A stretch of 64,000 bases of DNA from Erigeron canadensis (taxonomy: Eukaryota; Streptophyta; Magnoliopsida; Asterales; Asteraceae): contig NC_057762.1 of assembly GCF_010389155.1 (NCBI RefSeq), positions 32,610,055 through 32,674,054 of the forward strand, read 5' to 3'. Positions 1-11,398 of this stretch are shown piece after piece. A program made the translations under genes and the position numbers. Below the pieces are notes generated by a model, which searched no databases, was not told where the DNA came from, and saw only the letters and a list, made by a program, of their open reading frames with translations. How positions within the stretch are numbered: the stretch's first letter is position 1; each line of letters begins with the position of its first letter.

Positions 1-88
1 AAAAATTATAAAAGTTTAGTGCTAAAAGTGTAAAGGATTTAAATAGTGTGATGAAATGGTTAAAAAATATTACTTAATTTTATTAAAA

Positions 89-1039
89 GATACGTTTTAA
101 AAACTAAAAGACTAAAAGGATCCTAAAAGTTTAAAAACAAAAAAAATATATAAAAAGAAAGTTTTAAAAATAAAAGTAAAAAAAAAAAGTATAAGTAAAT
201 AAAAACTAACTAAGGTTGCTTTTGTCTTGTGTAGTGACATTCAGAAGTATTTTTACATTATATGGCTTAAAAAGAACTTTCTTTAATTAGCAAAATTTAT
301 TGTCTTGTCTGATTGTTGTTTATAGTGACTCAGCGAGTGTTCGGAAGTTTAGTGGGTCAAACAGTATGATCCAAAAAGTGCAGCTTCCACTGGACCAACA
401 GATCCAATACTGTAGTTTGCCACCGCCACTAGAACCACCCGTTGCCGCCACCGCCGCCGCATTGCGTGAGTACCCATCTCGTATATATATATATATATAT
501 ATATGGGTACAATCAAATAAGAACAGTTTTAAAATAAGAACAGTGAGAACACCTTAAAAATATCATTTTGATGCATTAAAAGTCCATAAAACCAACATAG
601 TGCAGAACTAATTATCTTTATTTAAGTGTTTAACAAGACATTGATCCGTCAAAATCAAAATAATCACGTTTTTTGTTAGATACATTTTAAAAACTAAAAG
701 ACTAAAAGGATCCTAAAAGTTTAAAAACAAAAAAAAAATAAATAAAAAGAAAGTTTCAAAAATAAAAATACAAAAAAAAAGTATAAGCAAATAAAAACTA
801 AACTATATAAGCAAATAAAAACTAAACTAAGGTTGCTTTTGTCTTGTGTAGTGACGTTTAGAAGTATTTTCACATTATATGGCTTAAAAAGAACTTTCTT
901 TTTAATTAGCAAAATTTATTGTCTTGTATGATTGTTGTTTGTAGCGACTCAGCGAGTGTTCGGAAGTTTAGTGGGTCAAATAGTATGATCCAAAAAGTGC
1001 AGCTTCCACTAACCCAACAGATCCAATACTGTAGTTTGC
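89..1039. repeat. Duplicated exon-like segment (89-420 and 679-1039)
   Basis: Two near-identical copies of about 335-360 bases lie in direct orientation. Each begins with an A-rich tract. It then runs through a stretch starting GGTTGCTTTTGTCTTG, an intron-like end TTGTTTRTAG, and an exon-like block starting TGACTCAGCGAGTGTTCGG and ending GTAGTTTGC. In copy 1 the exon-like block stays open and continues into a GC-rich, proline/alanine-coding stretch (421-475); copy 2 loses this. A TA microsatellite (about 483-505) and half of a MITE separate the copies. The layout resembles a captured gene fragment that was later duplicated. I do not recognise the source gene. Confidence 0.6.
504..678. mobile_element. 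Half copy of a foldback MITE
   Basis: This stretch matches one arm of the complete foldback element at 35703-36074. Shared tracts include AATAAGAACRGTGAGAACAC, CATCATTTTGATGC and TTGATCCGTCAAAA. It stops where the second copy of the duplicated segment begins, so the second arm is absent. As at the complete copy, it abuts a TA dinucleotide repeat. Confidence 0.65.
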
Positions 1040-2640
1040 ACGAATTTTCATGCTTTTCTTTTTAATATATATATATTATAATAAAGGGAAAATATATTCT
1101 GTTAGGACAACAGCAACCAGGTAGATACGGTTAACAGCATGATAACTTTCCCTTAAAATAAAACAAAGGTTTTTAGGGAGAAAAAACATAATCACACAAA
1201 TATCAAAACAATAATATGCATGTAGTCACCTACAGGAAGAAGAAAAAAAACGAGTAGATAATCTCATGATTATTTTCAAAGATCAAACACTTACTAAAAG
1301 CAAAATCTATATGTTTTCCTATAATAACAAATAAAGTGGAGAAACATATGGCTAATCAAAAACGATATTTCAATGTTTATGTTGTAACGTACTTGAGTAT
1401 TTCAATGTCTCAATGGAATATACACTCAACCATTGTATATTTGTATGCGTGTTATACTCATTTGTGTGTCATTATCTCATATACAAACACATCTAACTTT
1501 TACATTTTTCCCGATTAGCTATTAGATAACTTAAACATTTTTTTATAGTGCTAGTAACCTTCAGCTGCAGTTTCTATAATCACTCATGCAATTCTTTTGT
1601 TCCATAATCCTTTATATTTGTCTTTTTGATCGGTTAACATATTTGTCAATTATTAAATTTGATAAATGAATTATATCATCAATTTATAGGCTTTAGTGTT
1701 AGAATCTTTGGTAATTTATTTACTTCAATTTCAAGTTGTTTAAAATCTCCCTCTAACGTTGAAAAACCAAATATATATCAATAATCTATAGATAAATCTC
1801 ACAATTTTGGTTCTAAATGTTTTTAAACGTATGTGAGGTTCTTACCATTTTTCTCAACATTCATTAAAGTCTCATCTTTATGCGTTGTGATGGAACAACT
1901 TGATCAGTTTTTCGCACAACTATTAATTCTTACATAGAAGACTTAAGTTTCTAACCAAAAACCACTTTTTAAGGGGAATAAAATACAATAAGTTATTGAC
2001 ACATTGTGAAGAGAGGTGATGAAGAGGTGAATCGTTAAGGCGTATATGTGAAATAGACATGTTAAAATGGATAAATGAATTGGTTCACCTAAGATGATAG
2101 AATGATAATGGGGTCCATTCTTTTGTTTATATTATTTATTGTATTTTGATTGGGTATATTATAGCATATTGTTAAATTATTGGAGAAAAATAAAATAAAA
2201 GAAGTATTAAAAAAATGTTACTTTATAATGGCAAATGAAAATTTTATAGTATAATAATAAAATTGTAGATATATATGCTAAAATGTAAATTCTATTATCT
2301 AATATGAAATAATTAGTTTTGAATATTTTAATTTGTAAGTATGTAATGCAAAATTATTGACAAAAATTGAATTAATATGTGGTAAACAATCACTACAATG
2401 AAAGTCTCATCTAAAATAGTCAATCATAAAAACTGTTATGTTGTGGCCCACATACAAGTTGATATCGTATCGATATTATATAAATATACATATATCCTAA
2501 ACAAAAGGGTAGTTATATAAAAACTAAAATTTATATATAAACCATTGAAAGGATTATTTTATGATAAACAATCATTTTGTTACATTAAAATCCAAACAAC
2601 ATTCACATTCAAATTCTAAACTACTTTGCAGTTCTTCATC
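1040..2640. other. Intergenic, AT-rich, nothing recognised
   Basis: I see no open frame of coding character, structural RNA or bounded repeat here. The short frames in it have unbiased composition and no recognisable motif. Confidence 0.5.
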
Positions 2641-3080
2641 GTCATCTTGATCTTCATTTATCTCATTACCCAGAGGTTAACTTGACCCCTCACTAACTCT
2701 TGAATCCTAGTTCCAAATAATTTTTCACATGTGTTGACCAACTCGATTTCGCTTAGCTCTTTAAAAAAATCAACATCATCTAAGAAAGATATTTCCTTTG
2801 GTTGGAAATCCATAGATTGTCCATTGCTCAATGTGGCCCTCATCGAAGGATATAGGTAACAATTCTCATGATGATACAGTTACAGTGTCAACATCATCTT
2901 AAATCTCTCGCCCAAACACATTTTACATAGCTCTCATAAGTTATGTCGTCTCAATAGTATCAGATCCTTGAGGGATGCCTAACTCGTATATTCTTTTAAG
3001 TACATCTCGGCTAAAATCATGAATCATTCCTCACGCAGAGTCATAAATCTTTTTGTTTTCATTCGTCATAAGGTGAAAGT
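2640..3080 (-). pseudogene. Degenerate protein-coding fragment, family unknown
   Basis: Reading the minus strand gives protein-like stretches broken by several in-frame stops and at least one frame change. Examples are a piece around NKKIYDSA, a piece around RIYELGIPQGSDTIE and a 61-codon open piece at 2843-2658 containing ELSEIELVNTCEKLFGT. This looks like a decayed gene or transposon-encoded protein. I cannot name the family. The open 61-codon piece is probably a chance survivor and not an expressed gene. Confidence 0.3.
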
Positions 3081-3860
3081 CCCATCTAAAACAGTCAATC
3101 ACAAAAACTGCCAAAACCGTGAGTTTATCATCATATATGTCGATATATAAGGGTTTGATACTTTGATATCTAACCAAATACTAAGTTAATAACCAAATAA
3201 GAATTTTTTATGTTCAAACCACCATAAAGTAAATTTTATAGCATATTAATATATAATAAAAAGAATAAACTGAGGTGATAGTTATAAGTTTAGATGATTT
3301 AGATGAAATGTTAATTTTTAGGGCGAGTTACCTATTTGGAATAACTGGCTCTCAAGCAAATGTATAGCTTCATGTCCTATCCTATAAATATGTCACGTAC
3401 AATCTCCCTTCATTCATTCGCTTATTACGGTAGAATAAAAATTAAATTTTCGTCATATGATATCTTCACCATCGATCAATATCCCTAACCAATAATATAT
3501 AATGGCCATCACCTATTTAAACAATTACCAGAGATCATTCTACAATTATCATCACCTATATATAAAAATTATATATATATAACTTCTTAATATGCATATC
3601 AAAAAATAGGAAAATAATTAATATGCTTAAATAATAAGGTTAAAGATGTGTCTACAAATTTAGTGATGACACATAATATGATTAAAAGTGAAGATTTAGA
3701 AATAGAATGAGTTTTATTTATGTGTCAGAATCTTTTAGACATATTTTTAGACATACATTTTAGACATATATATGATTACTCAGAAAATATGTTGATAATG
3801 TAGGCTTAAACCTTTTGGTTTAAAAAATATAGTATAAATATAAATAGAAACAAAAATATA

Positions 3861-4192
3861 AGGGTGTTGACATCACTCGGATTAAAGGCGATTGGTTCTC
3901 TCGACCACTAGTGGAACACCGCCGCCAACGGTGAACCACTCACGGCCCTCACGGGTGGTGGTAATCGGGTGAAACTTCCACTCCCTACAACCACTCATTC
4001 TCTTCTATTTCTCCTTTCTTTATTTTGTTCTTTTTTGTTTCTTTTTTTTTTGTCTTTTTTTTGTAAGAAATAGTGTGGTGTGAGTGGTGACAATGTCAAA
4101 AAATTTGGGTGAGTGGTGAATTTGAGGTGGTGTAATATGATTGGTTGGAAGTGAGCGGTGTGTGCCGTTGGTGGTGGTGATGCCATCACCCT
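3861..4192. mobile_element. GC-richer MITE with imperfect terminal inverted repeats
   Basis: The left end AGGGTGTTGACATCAC is inverted at the right end as GTGATGCCATCACCCT. The interior is much richer in G+C than its surroundings (runs of CCGCCGCC and GGTGGTGG type). Similar AAATAT-like sequence flanks both sides, so the target duplication is imprecise. The element lies just upstream of the RNA-binding protein gene. Superfamily not assigned. Confidence 0.55.
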
Positions 4193-4311
4193 AAATATCA
4201 ATAAAATAATATTATAAGATTATTCCTGTCATTTAAAGTTTGGATTAAGATTGATCATAGTATAACCAAAGTTGACCCTTAATCCTAAACCAAGCAATAC
4301 TTCTTTTGGAT

Positions 4312-4973
4312 ATTGACAAGAGCATTTGGTCAAAGTCAAAGGAACCCATCTCCACTCCCACACCTCAGGTCTCTCTTTACACTTTATTCATTTATTTTAT
4401 ATTTTAAAACTCAGTTGGATTCCAGACAGTATCTATCTAATAAAAATGCTTCCAATTACTCTCTCTTTTTTATTTTCACCAGCGTCTTTCTTTCACTTCA
4501 ACACCAAACCCTAACACCCCCCCTTTTCTTTAAAGTTTTTAAACCTTAGGATAATTGGAATTTAATTACAATTTACATCCTTTCCTGGGTTTTCTTGAAA
4601 CCCTAAGAAAAAATATAAAAAAGTTGATTTTTTTCTTCTTAAATTTTAAATGGTTGTGTTTACAAAAAACCCTAGAAACTCATAAAAGGGTTTTTTTTTT
4701 TTAAATATATATTTTTTTTGGAAAGATTTTTATATGGGTTTATGTTTAAAATTAGAAAGTTGGTTGCTTTATGTTTAAAAATTAAATCTTTTTTGGGTTT
4801 TCATGAAACCCATTAAGATTCACGCAAAGGGTTTTACATTTATGTAGTTCTGTTAAACCCAATTAGTAATTTATTTACTGAAAATCAAGAAAAAGTGGTT
4901 TTTCTTATTGTAATTTTGTAGGTAATTTATTTTGGGTTTTTCAAAGGTAAATTTGTGTGCATTAAGGGTAAAA
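4312..4973 (+). promoter_or_regulatory. Probable 5'UTR with leader intron of the RNA-binding protein gene
   Basis: CT-rich sequence (about 4340-4530) is followed by T-rich sequence with repeated AAACCCTA-like words and a TTTTGTAG acceptor at 4914-4921. This resembles the leader exon plus leader intron common in plant RNA-binding protein genes. The donor was not fixed. The small open frames here are not supported as genes. Confidence 0.35.
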
Positions 4974-7658
4974 ATGGAGGATTGTGATCAATGCAAGGTG
5001 TTTGTTGGTGGAATTTCATGGGAAACAACAGAAGAGGTGTTGAGGGAGCATTTTAGGTACTATGGGAATGTAGTTAGTTCAGTAATTGCTAGAGACCGAA
5101 TTACGGGTAGTCCTCGTGGGTTCGCTTTTGTTTCGTTTGCAGATTCATCAGCTCTTGATAAAGTTCTTGGTGACAGTCATAATATCCTTGGCAGAACGGT
5201 TTGTTTTCGTTTCGTCTTATTATTAGTAATTAATTGGTTTGAATGAGTTGTTTCTTGGTTGAGTTTTGTTGTGTTGACTAATGGTTTTGATTTGTATGTA
5301 TAGTTGAAGCACTGTTATTAGTACTTATTTGACTTTTTGAGTGTTGCATTAGCTGTTTTTGAAGTAATATAGGGGCTGTTGGTAGTTGGATGTGCATTTT
5401 GAAAGTGAGTAGGATGATGTTAAGAATTAATTAACTGTCGACTGATAAGCTAGATTTAGGTTGCTGATTTTACGTATTATGGGACAAATCTGTTTTCGTT
5501 TAAGTAACTTTTTGTATGTTTTTTCTATCTTGAATAGTTTGCCTAAATGATCACTTTGAATCAGGAATATACATCCAAACACCCCCTCTTAGATTTATGG
5601 TTTTGGCTCGAGGGAGTGGGATGTTGGTGAAAGTATGAAGGAAGGATATTTGGAGTTAATACAGCTCAAAAAGCTAAATAAATAGATACAAAATGAGTCA
5701 TTATGTACTTGAAAGTCCTAGTTGGTTGAATTTTGGCAGCTTTGGTGAGTGACTGATTTTGTTGACTTTAATTTACTTTTTTGTGGAATAATATGGACCT
5801 ATCTTGAACAATAAATATTAAATGACACTCATTTTTGGCTTTGAAACTGTTAGTACTTAGTATGTTGAATTTGGAATATGTTTTTTCGTTCACCTTAAGT
5901 TGTTTTTTAGTGGTAATTCAATTCTTGTTTTTATTTTATTTTATTTTTTAAAATCAGTAAATCCTTGATTTTCTTTCAATTTTGGCAAGGATGATAATTT
6001 TTTTGTACAAGCAACAAAAATGATAGGTACGACAGGGTGATATGTCAAAAGGTCGATTTCTTACATTGCATGGTCATTGGTCAAAATGTGAAATCACTGT
6101 CCTTGTTACCTACATTTATGCTTGTAGACATTAGCAGTTTGTCACTCTCACTCTTTGATAAGAAAAATACGTAAATTTAATTATTGGAGGTCAACTACAG
6201 ATGTCTTTGTGAACCAATCTAAATTGGAATATGTCAATTTGTTACAAATGTGACACAGGTGATTAGAAGCAGCAAAAGGGGTGGGTCGGTTGGTCAACAA
6301 GTCAAAAATAGTAAGTTTGATTTGGGTCAGATTGGGTAATGTGTCAAACAAGTAATCTCGTTACGGGCCAGGCTAACCTGAAACGTTTTTGTCCAAGTAT
6401 TTTATGAGCTCCTCTTTGTTCAATATGAGCAAAAATGATGTTTTTATGAATGACAAATTCACTCTTCAGTCTTCACCCTTGTCCCGTTTGTGGTTCGAAC
6501 AGTTGAATCCATAACTACTTGGTTTTGGAGCATATGTAACAACAATAGTCTACCTTCCCTTTTAACCCTAGTCTGCATTTACAATACATTTTGGGAGACT
6601 TCTGACCTGTTAAAGATAAAGCTTAACCTAAGTAAAAAATTCTCAGCTCTTGTGATGTAAAGATTTGTTGAATGTATTATGTGTTGTTAGGTGTAAAACC
6701 TGTCTTGGTTGTTTACCTCATCTGGTGTCAAGTTTTCTTCTAATGAACTGAAAGTCAAATCCATCATAAATAGTTACATGAAACAGTTAGCATGGATTCA
6801 TATCTTTTTGTTCATCATAAAAACTACATATTTGATGTTTTTGGATAGGTTGAAGTGAAAAAGGCTGTACCAAAAGGTGAACAAAACCAAATTCAGCAAG
6901 AACAGAATCGTGGACAGAGTAGGAATTACAGAAGCAATGGTATTAAAAGCAACGATAATTACTTAAAGACTAAAAAGATTTTTGTAGGTGGGTTGTCTGC
7001 TAACTTAACTGAAGACGACTTCAAAATCTACTTTGAAAAATTTGGTAGAATAACTGATGTGGTTGTGATGCATGACAACGTGACCCACAGGCCACGTGGG
7101 TTCGGGTTCATAACTTTTGACACCGAGGATTCCGTCGAAGAAGTTATGCAGAGAAACTTCCATGAATTGTGTGGTAAACTTGTGGAGGTTAAAAGGGCAG
7201 TTCCTAAAGAGATTAGTGGCGGCACTACTAGTGGCAATAGGGAATCTAACTTTAATGGTCATCAACAGGCTCAGTTTAGACCTACATACGAGGTTCTTCC
7301 TGCTTATGGACCGTTTCCAGGATATGGTGGTTATCCTTTCGGTGGCGGTGTCTATGGTGGTGCCTATCCGGTTAGTGGGTATGGGTTAACACCCGTTTCG
7401 CCAAGGGTTCCATGGGGTGGTCCTGCAATGGTCAGCATGAGGGCCAGTCCATTGCCATTACCAGTTTTTCCAGCTTACTTAAATGGTGGGTTAATGGGCA
7501 TGGCAGCGAATGGATATAACGGAATTGTGGGACCCGTACCGGGTGGGATGCCTGGTCAGCTCATTGGGAATGTTGTAGATAACAATTCTTTGGGGTCATC
7601 TGGTGGTATGGAGGGTAGCAAAAATGACCAAAGTGGTGTTGGAGGTAACATGGTCTGA
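4974..7658 (+). CDS. Heterogeneous nuclear ribonucleoprotein 1-like RNA-binding protein (two RRMs)
   Basis: Coding exons are 4974-5198 and 6849-7658. Donor GT at 5199 and acceptor AG at 6847-6848 join in phase 0 and give 344 aa. RRM1 has RNP2 VFVGGI (residues 9-14) and RNP1 RGFAFVSF (48-55). RRM2 has RNP2 IFVGGL (119-124) and RNP1 RGFGFITF (158-165). The junction reads LGRT/VEVKKAVP, the usual end of RRM1 in this family. After RRM2 comes a Gly/Pro/Tyr-rich tail typical of the plant hnRNP A/B-like group, which binds mRNA in nucleus and cytoplasm. The frame is open upstream to 4932, but the ATG at 4974 (MEDCDQCKVF) fits the family start. An AG at 4920-4921 may end a 5'UTR intron. The coding intron is 1650 bases. 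The family call is firm; the specific Arabidopsis counterpart is not determined. Confidence 0.93.
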
Positions 7659-8880
7659 AGACTGAACTGACTACTAGATTGGAAAACTTTCTCATACTGA
7701 TTTGGGCTTGAGGGTATTTTGGTCATTTAACCATGATACCTTTTTGTTTTAGGCACCTCTAACTGTGGATGGGATAAAAAGATGTTGGTTTCTGTGTATC
7801 ATTTTCTAGTGTTTTTTTAATAATTCATGAATTCTGGATCTGGGTTTATGTAAAATAGTTTCTTTAAATTCAAATTTATGTTTATTTGGTTATGAATGAT
7901 TCCAAATGTTTATTTTGCTTTTGATTAAAGTTGCACAAGTTACAAGGAGCGTCAAAGAGGCCCAAAAGAGAATTCTTTATACATAGTAATAATAATAAGG
8001 GGGGAAAATGATTCGTACGACAGATTTTACCTAAGGTCACTTTATAAAGGTTACAAGTTAAACCTTTGAATTTGATAAATATATATAGCCTCCTTGAATT
8101 TTACATAATCTCCTCTGAATTATACATAATCCTTATATTTTATCTAAGATAGATACTGCATGTTTTACCAAACATTTCCCCATAATAATATTATAGGAGT
8201 AATTATAACTTTGAAATAGTGTTAGTGGCCAAACATTTCCCCATAATAATATTATAGGAGTAATTATAACTTTGAAATAGTATTAGATAACAATCACTAG
8301 GAATAAATTAAACTGTTACATTAGCCTCACTTTAAAGTTTAATTTAACAAAAATTATCACGCTAATATATATCAGTTAAAAATCATATCCTCGACACAAA
8401 AAAATTGTGATGATAACCATGGTGATGCTACCATGCTGAGATCAAATAACGTCAACACCAAAACTTTAAAGACCGGATGACAACTTTGTACGTACTAGAT
8501 TATCGTGAGTCATCAATGAACCTTTCTAACAAGGTCTTCTTTCGGAATAAAAAACCGACTATATGAGCTAAAATTCTTCGGGGGTGTAATGGTGTATCAA
8601 GTGTTGAGAATATACCACAAAAGTACTTTCTAGTCTGCTCCTAGCTTGTAGTGTGGGTGGTGTGGACGCTGTTGTTGGTCAACCACCTTGGCGTCATGGG
8701 GTCCTACAACGGGGGTTGCGTCATTTAGGGGGTCGTTGGCTGACGTCTTTGTGGCGACGCTCGTTTGCGCATGGGACGTTCAGTGTTGTTCAAACCTTTT
8801 CTTTTTGGTTCAACGGTTAAAAAAAATGTTTTAAGAGTTTTTAACTGACTAAAATGAAGAAAAAAAAAATTCTTTCATTT
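7659..8880. other. Downstream intergenic region
   Basis: The first few hundred bases are probably 3'UTR of the RNA-binding protein gene. Apart from the tandem duplication at 8168-8289 and a GC-richer stretch at about 8640-8790, nothing is recognised. Confidence 0.4.
8168..8289. repeat. Two-copy 61-bp tandem duplication
   Basis: A unit beginning CCAAACATTTCCCCATAATA at 8168 is repeated at 8229 with almost no change. The near-identity indicates a recent local duplication in non-coding DNA. Confidence 0.85.
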
Positions 8881-9055
8881 TTATATCCCTACATATACAA
8901 TACTAAACGACATCCATATCATTCTATAAAAAATGGATAACTTTCACACAAATAATTCACTTTCGTCATCAACTTCATCTAATTTTCAAATAACAACTCA
9001 TCATCCACACAACTATTCTCACCATTTGAATGTAAGAAAAAGAATTTGTGTGTAT

Positions 9056-9323
9056 GTAACTTGTTTTTAGCTATTATAGTAGAAAAGAAACTTTGTTTTA
9101 GTTCATTGTATGTAAGTTTGTCTCAAAATTGAACGAATGGTGTAAGAAATCAGTCGGATACTAACGTGGCACTATCAAACATCTGATACGTAGCCAAATG
9201 AGAGACCAACACATCAGCATTTAGCAAATTATTTACACGATTAGTTCAGTTTAACAGGTTACTTACATACAATGAACCGAAACAAAGTTTATTTTCTTAC
9301 TGTAGTAGCCGAAAATAAGTTAC
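9056..9323. mobile_element. Foldback MITE
   Basis: The left arm starts GTAACTTGTTTTTAGCTATT and the right arm, inverted, starts GTAACTTATTTTCGGCTACT. Both arms continue through AAACTTTG and GTTCATTGTATGTAAGT, giving stems of roughly 60-90 bases. The spacer is about 90-150 bases. I could not settle the target duplication. Confidence 0.6.
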
Positions 9324-9329
9324 TCCAAT

Positions 9330-11390
9330 CATTCGCACAACATTACCTTTCACAACCACTATACTCTTCACAACTACCACAATCATTCAAAAATTGCTAC
9401 CAATCTCAAGTTTCACCTCTATAGCAATTCCTACAACTACAACCAACAAAATATGTGGAATAGTTATCACCACAATTTTCGTCTTGACATTTTCAATGCC
9501 AAGAAATATCACAACCTTCTTCCCAAACAATATTACAAGTCACAACCTTCTCCTCTTCAAACATAACACACTCTTTTAAAACAACAGTGCATACTGCATA
9601 GTACATGAACAAACTCCGATCATGGACGGCTATATTTGATAGATTAAAATATTTTGATAAGCATACAAAAAATAGCATAACTAATTTCAGTATTTTTTTT
9701 TTGTCAATATCACTTTTTTTTAAAAAACATAAAAATAAATAAGCTATAATTGAAACATCAAATCGCAGCAAAGAACCCAACCACAAAAAGAGCAAAGAAC
9801 AGGTTGTTGCTGGCGAAGAAATCAACTTTGTGCCGGCGAACAGTAGATGAGTTTGAGTTACAACGTGGACTGCTCATATTTTGTGTCGTCCGATCGATTT
9901 ATCACTAATGCCACACCTGAGTGATGAAATACATTTTAAATCCTATCCCTTTATGTTTCAAGTGCGTGTTTGTTTTAAACTTATCCTCTTCTCCTTTTAG
10001 TTTAACTAATACATGGCACGTTTTTTCTGTTCAAAAAACCAAAAACATGGCACCTAGCACGTTGTGATAAATTGCAGCATATGGATACAACTCATACAAG
10101 CCAAGGTTACTAGTCCACAACTCATCCCAGCAGGCAACAATGACCCAACAGGAGGACCCTAGCGGACTCTTGAAACTCCACATTTCTATGATTAAACAAG
10201 TCAGACTTGCAATTAGTCAGTTAATTAGGATCTCACTTTTGCTTTATGTCATCGATTTTGCTTTATATTTTTCCCGTTTTGCATCAATTAAGGAAAAGAC
10301 TTTCTGAATGGGGTATAAGAACTTGGGGTCGCGGATCTCTTCCTTGATGTCGATGGTGTGAAAACACTTCTTGATGTCGATTCCAAAAACCAAGGAGAGG
10401 TTCCCCACTTTTCTTTGATCCTCGATCTCTTTTTGTTCTTCTCTCGTGTGAGTTTTGTAATTTTTCTCTGTAAAACCTATTCACGTACCTTTTTTATGAT
10501 TCCTATACTACTCCGTGTCTACTACGTACCACTGACAATTCAAGACAATATACCAAATGATGCAATGGTATGCATGCATTAAATAACCCATCATGGAATC
10601 TCAGCTTGAAATCTTTTCTTCAGTTTGACATACAATTGAATCACTAAGTTCAAATAAATTAACATATCCTTCATTTTAAAACACACATCTACCTCTTTGA
10701 TAGATATTAGTGACCCGCACAAGGACTAAAAACAAAACCAACGGTTTGAACTTGTATGATGAAAAATGAAAATACCAAGCTATGATAACCATAGCAGTCA
10801 CCCTAGGGTTGTATATCTGGGACTTCTTGCAAGTTCTCCTTTTTTAGCCGATTACATTGCAAATGAATATCGATCACAACATGATTCAAACCCGATAGAC
10901 AAACCATTAACCCTAGGTTTTATCGGAACACAATAAAACATACCAACCTTGGTTCATATACATAGAAATATTAACACCTCCAGGAACAGTATATAAATGT
11001 TAAGTGAACAAACAAAAGTAACATGATATCACTATAGATTGTCAATATTGTTCTGCAAACCCTAAAAATGATCACCGCAAAACAAAGCCAAAAACATATA
11101 CAGCTCAAGCACACACTCAACTATGTGCACAAGTTTTCATTAGTAAATCTGATAGTAACAAGACTCTTAACACTGTCATTTGATTTATTTGTGGGTAAGT
11201 CATAATACCAAAAGAAGAAAGGAAAAGAAACATGAAAACCGAAACCAAAAGCAGCCACTTACCTCAATTACCAGCAGCACAAATCAGTCCTCAAATCATC
11301 CTATTTGTTTGTGTATAACTCCCATCACAATCACCAGGCTTTTCATCTACAATTGCTTTACAAAACCCGAGTTCTTGTGAGCAGTTTTTT
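9330..11390. other. Intergenic, nothing recognised
   Basis: No coding frame with a recognisable motif, no RNA gene and no bounded element was found. The part next to 11399 is probably the 3'UTR of the minus-strand calmodulin-binding gene. Confidence 0.45.
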
Positions 11391-11398
11391 TTTTCCCA

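Noticed and set aside
7005..7389. Open frames on other frames and strands over RRM2 of the RNA-binding protein
   Set aside because: Shadows of the real exon, whose motifs are unambiguous.
10284..10582. Frames on both strands with arginine-rich content
   Set aside because: No motif and no conserved neighbour; overlapping frames on opposite strands suggest chance.
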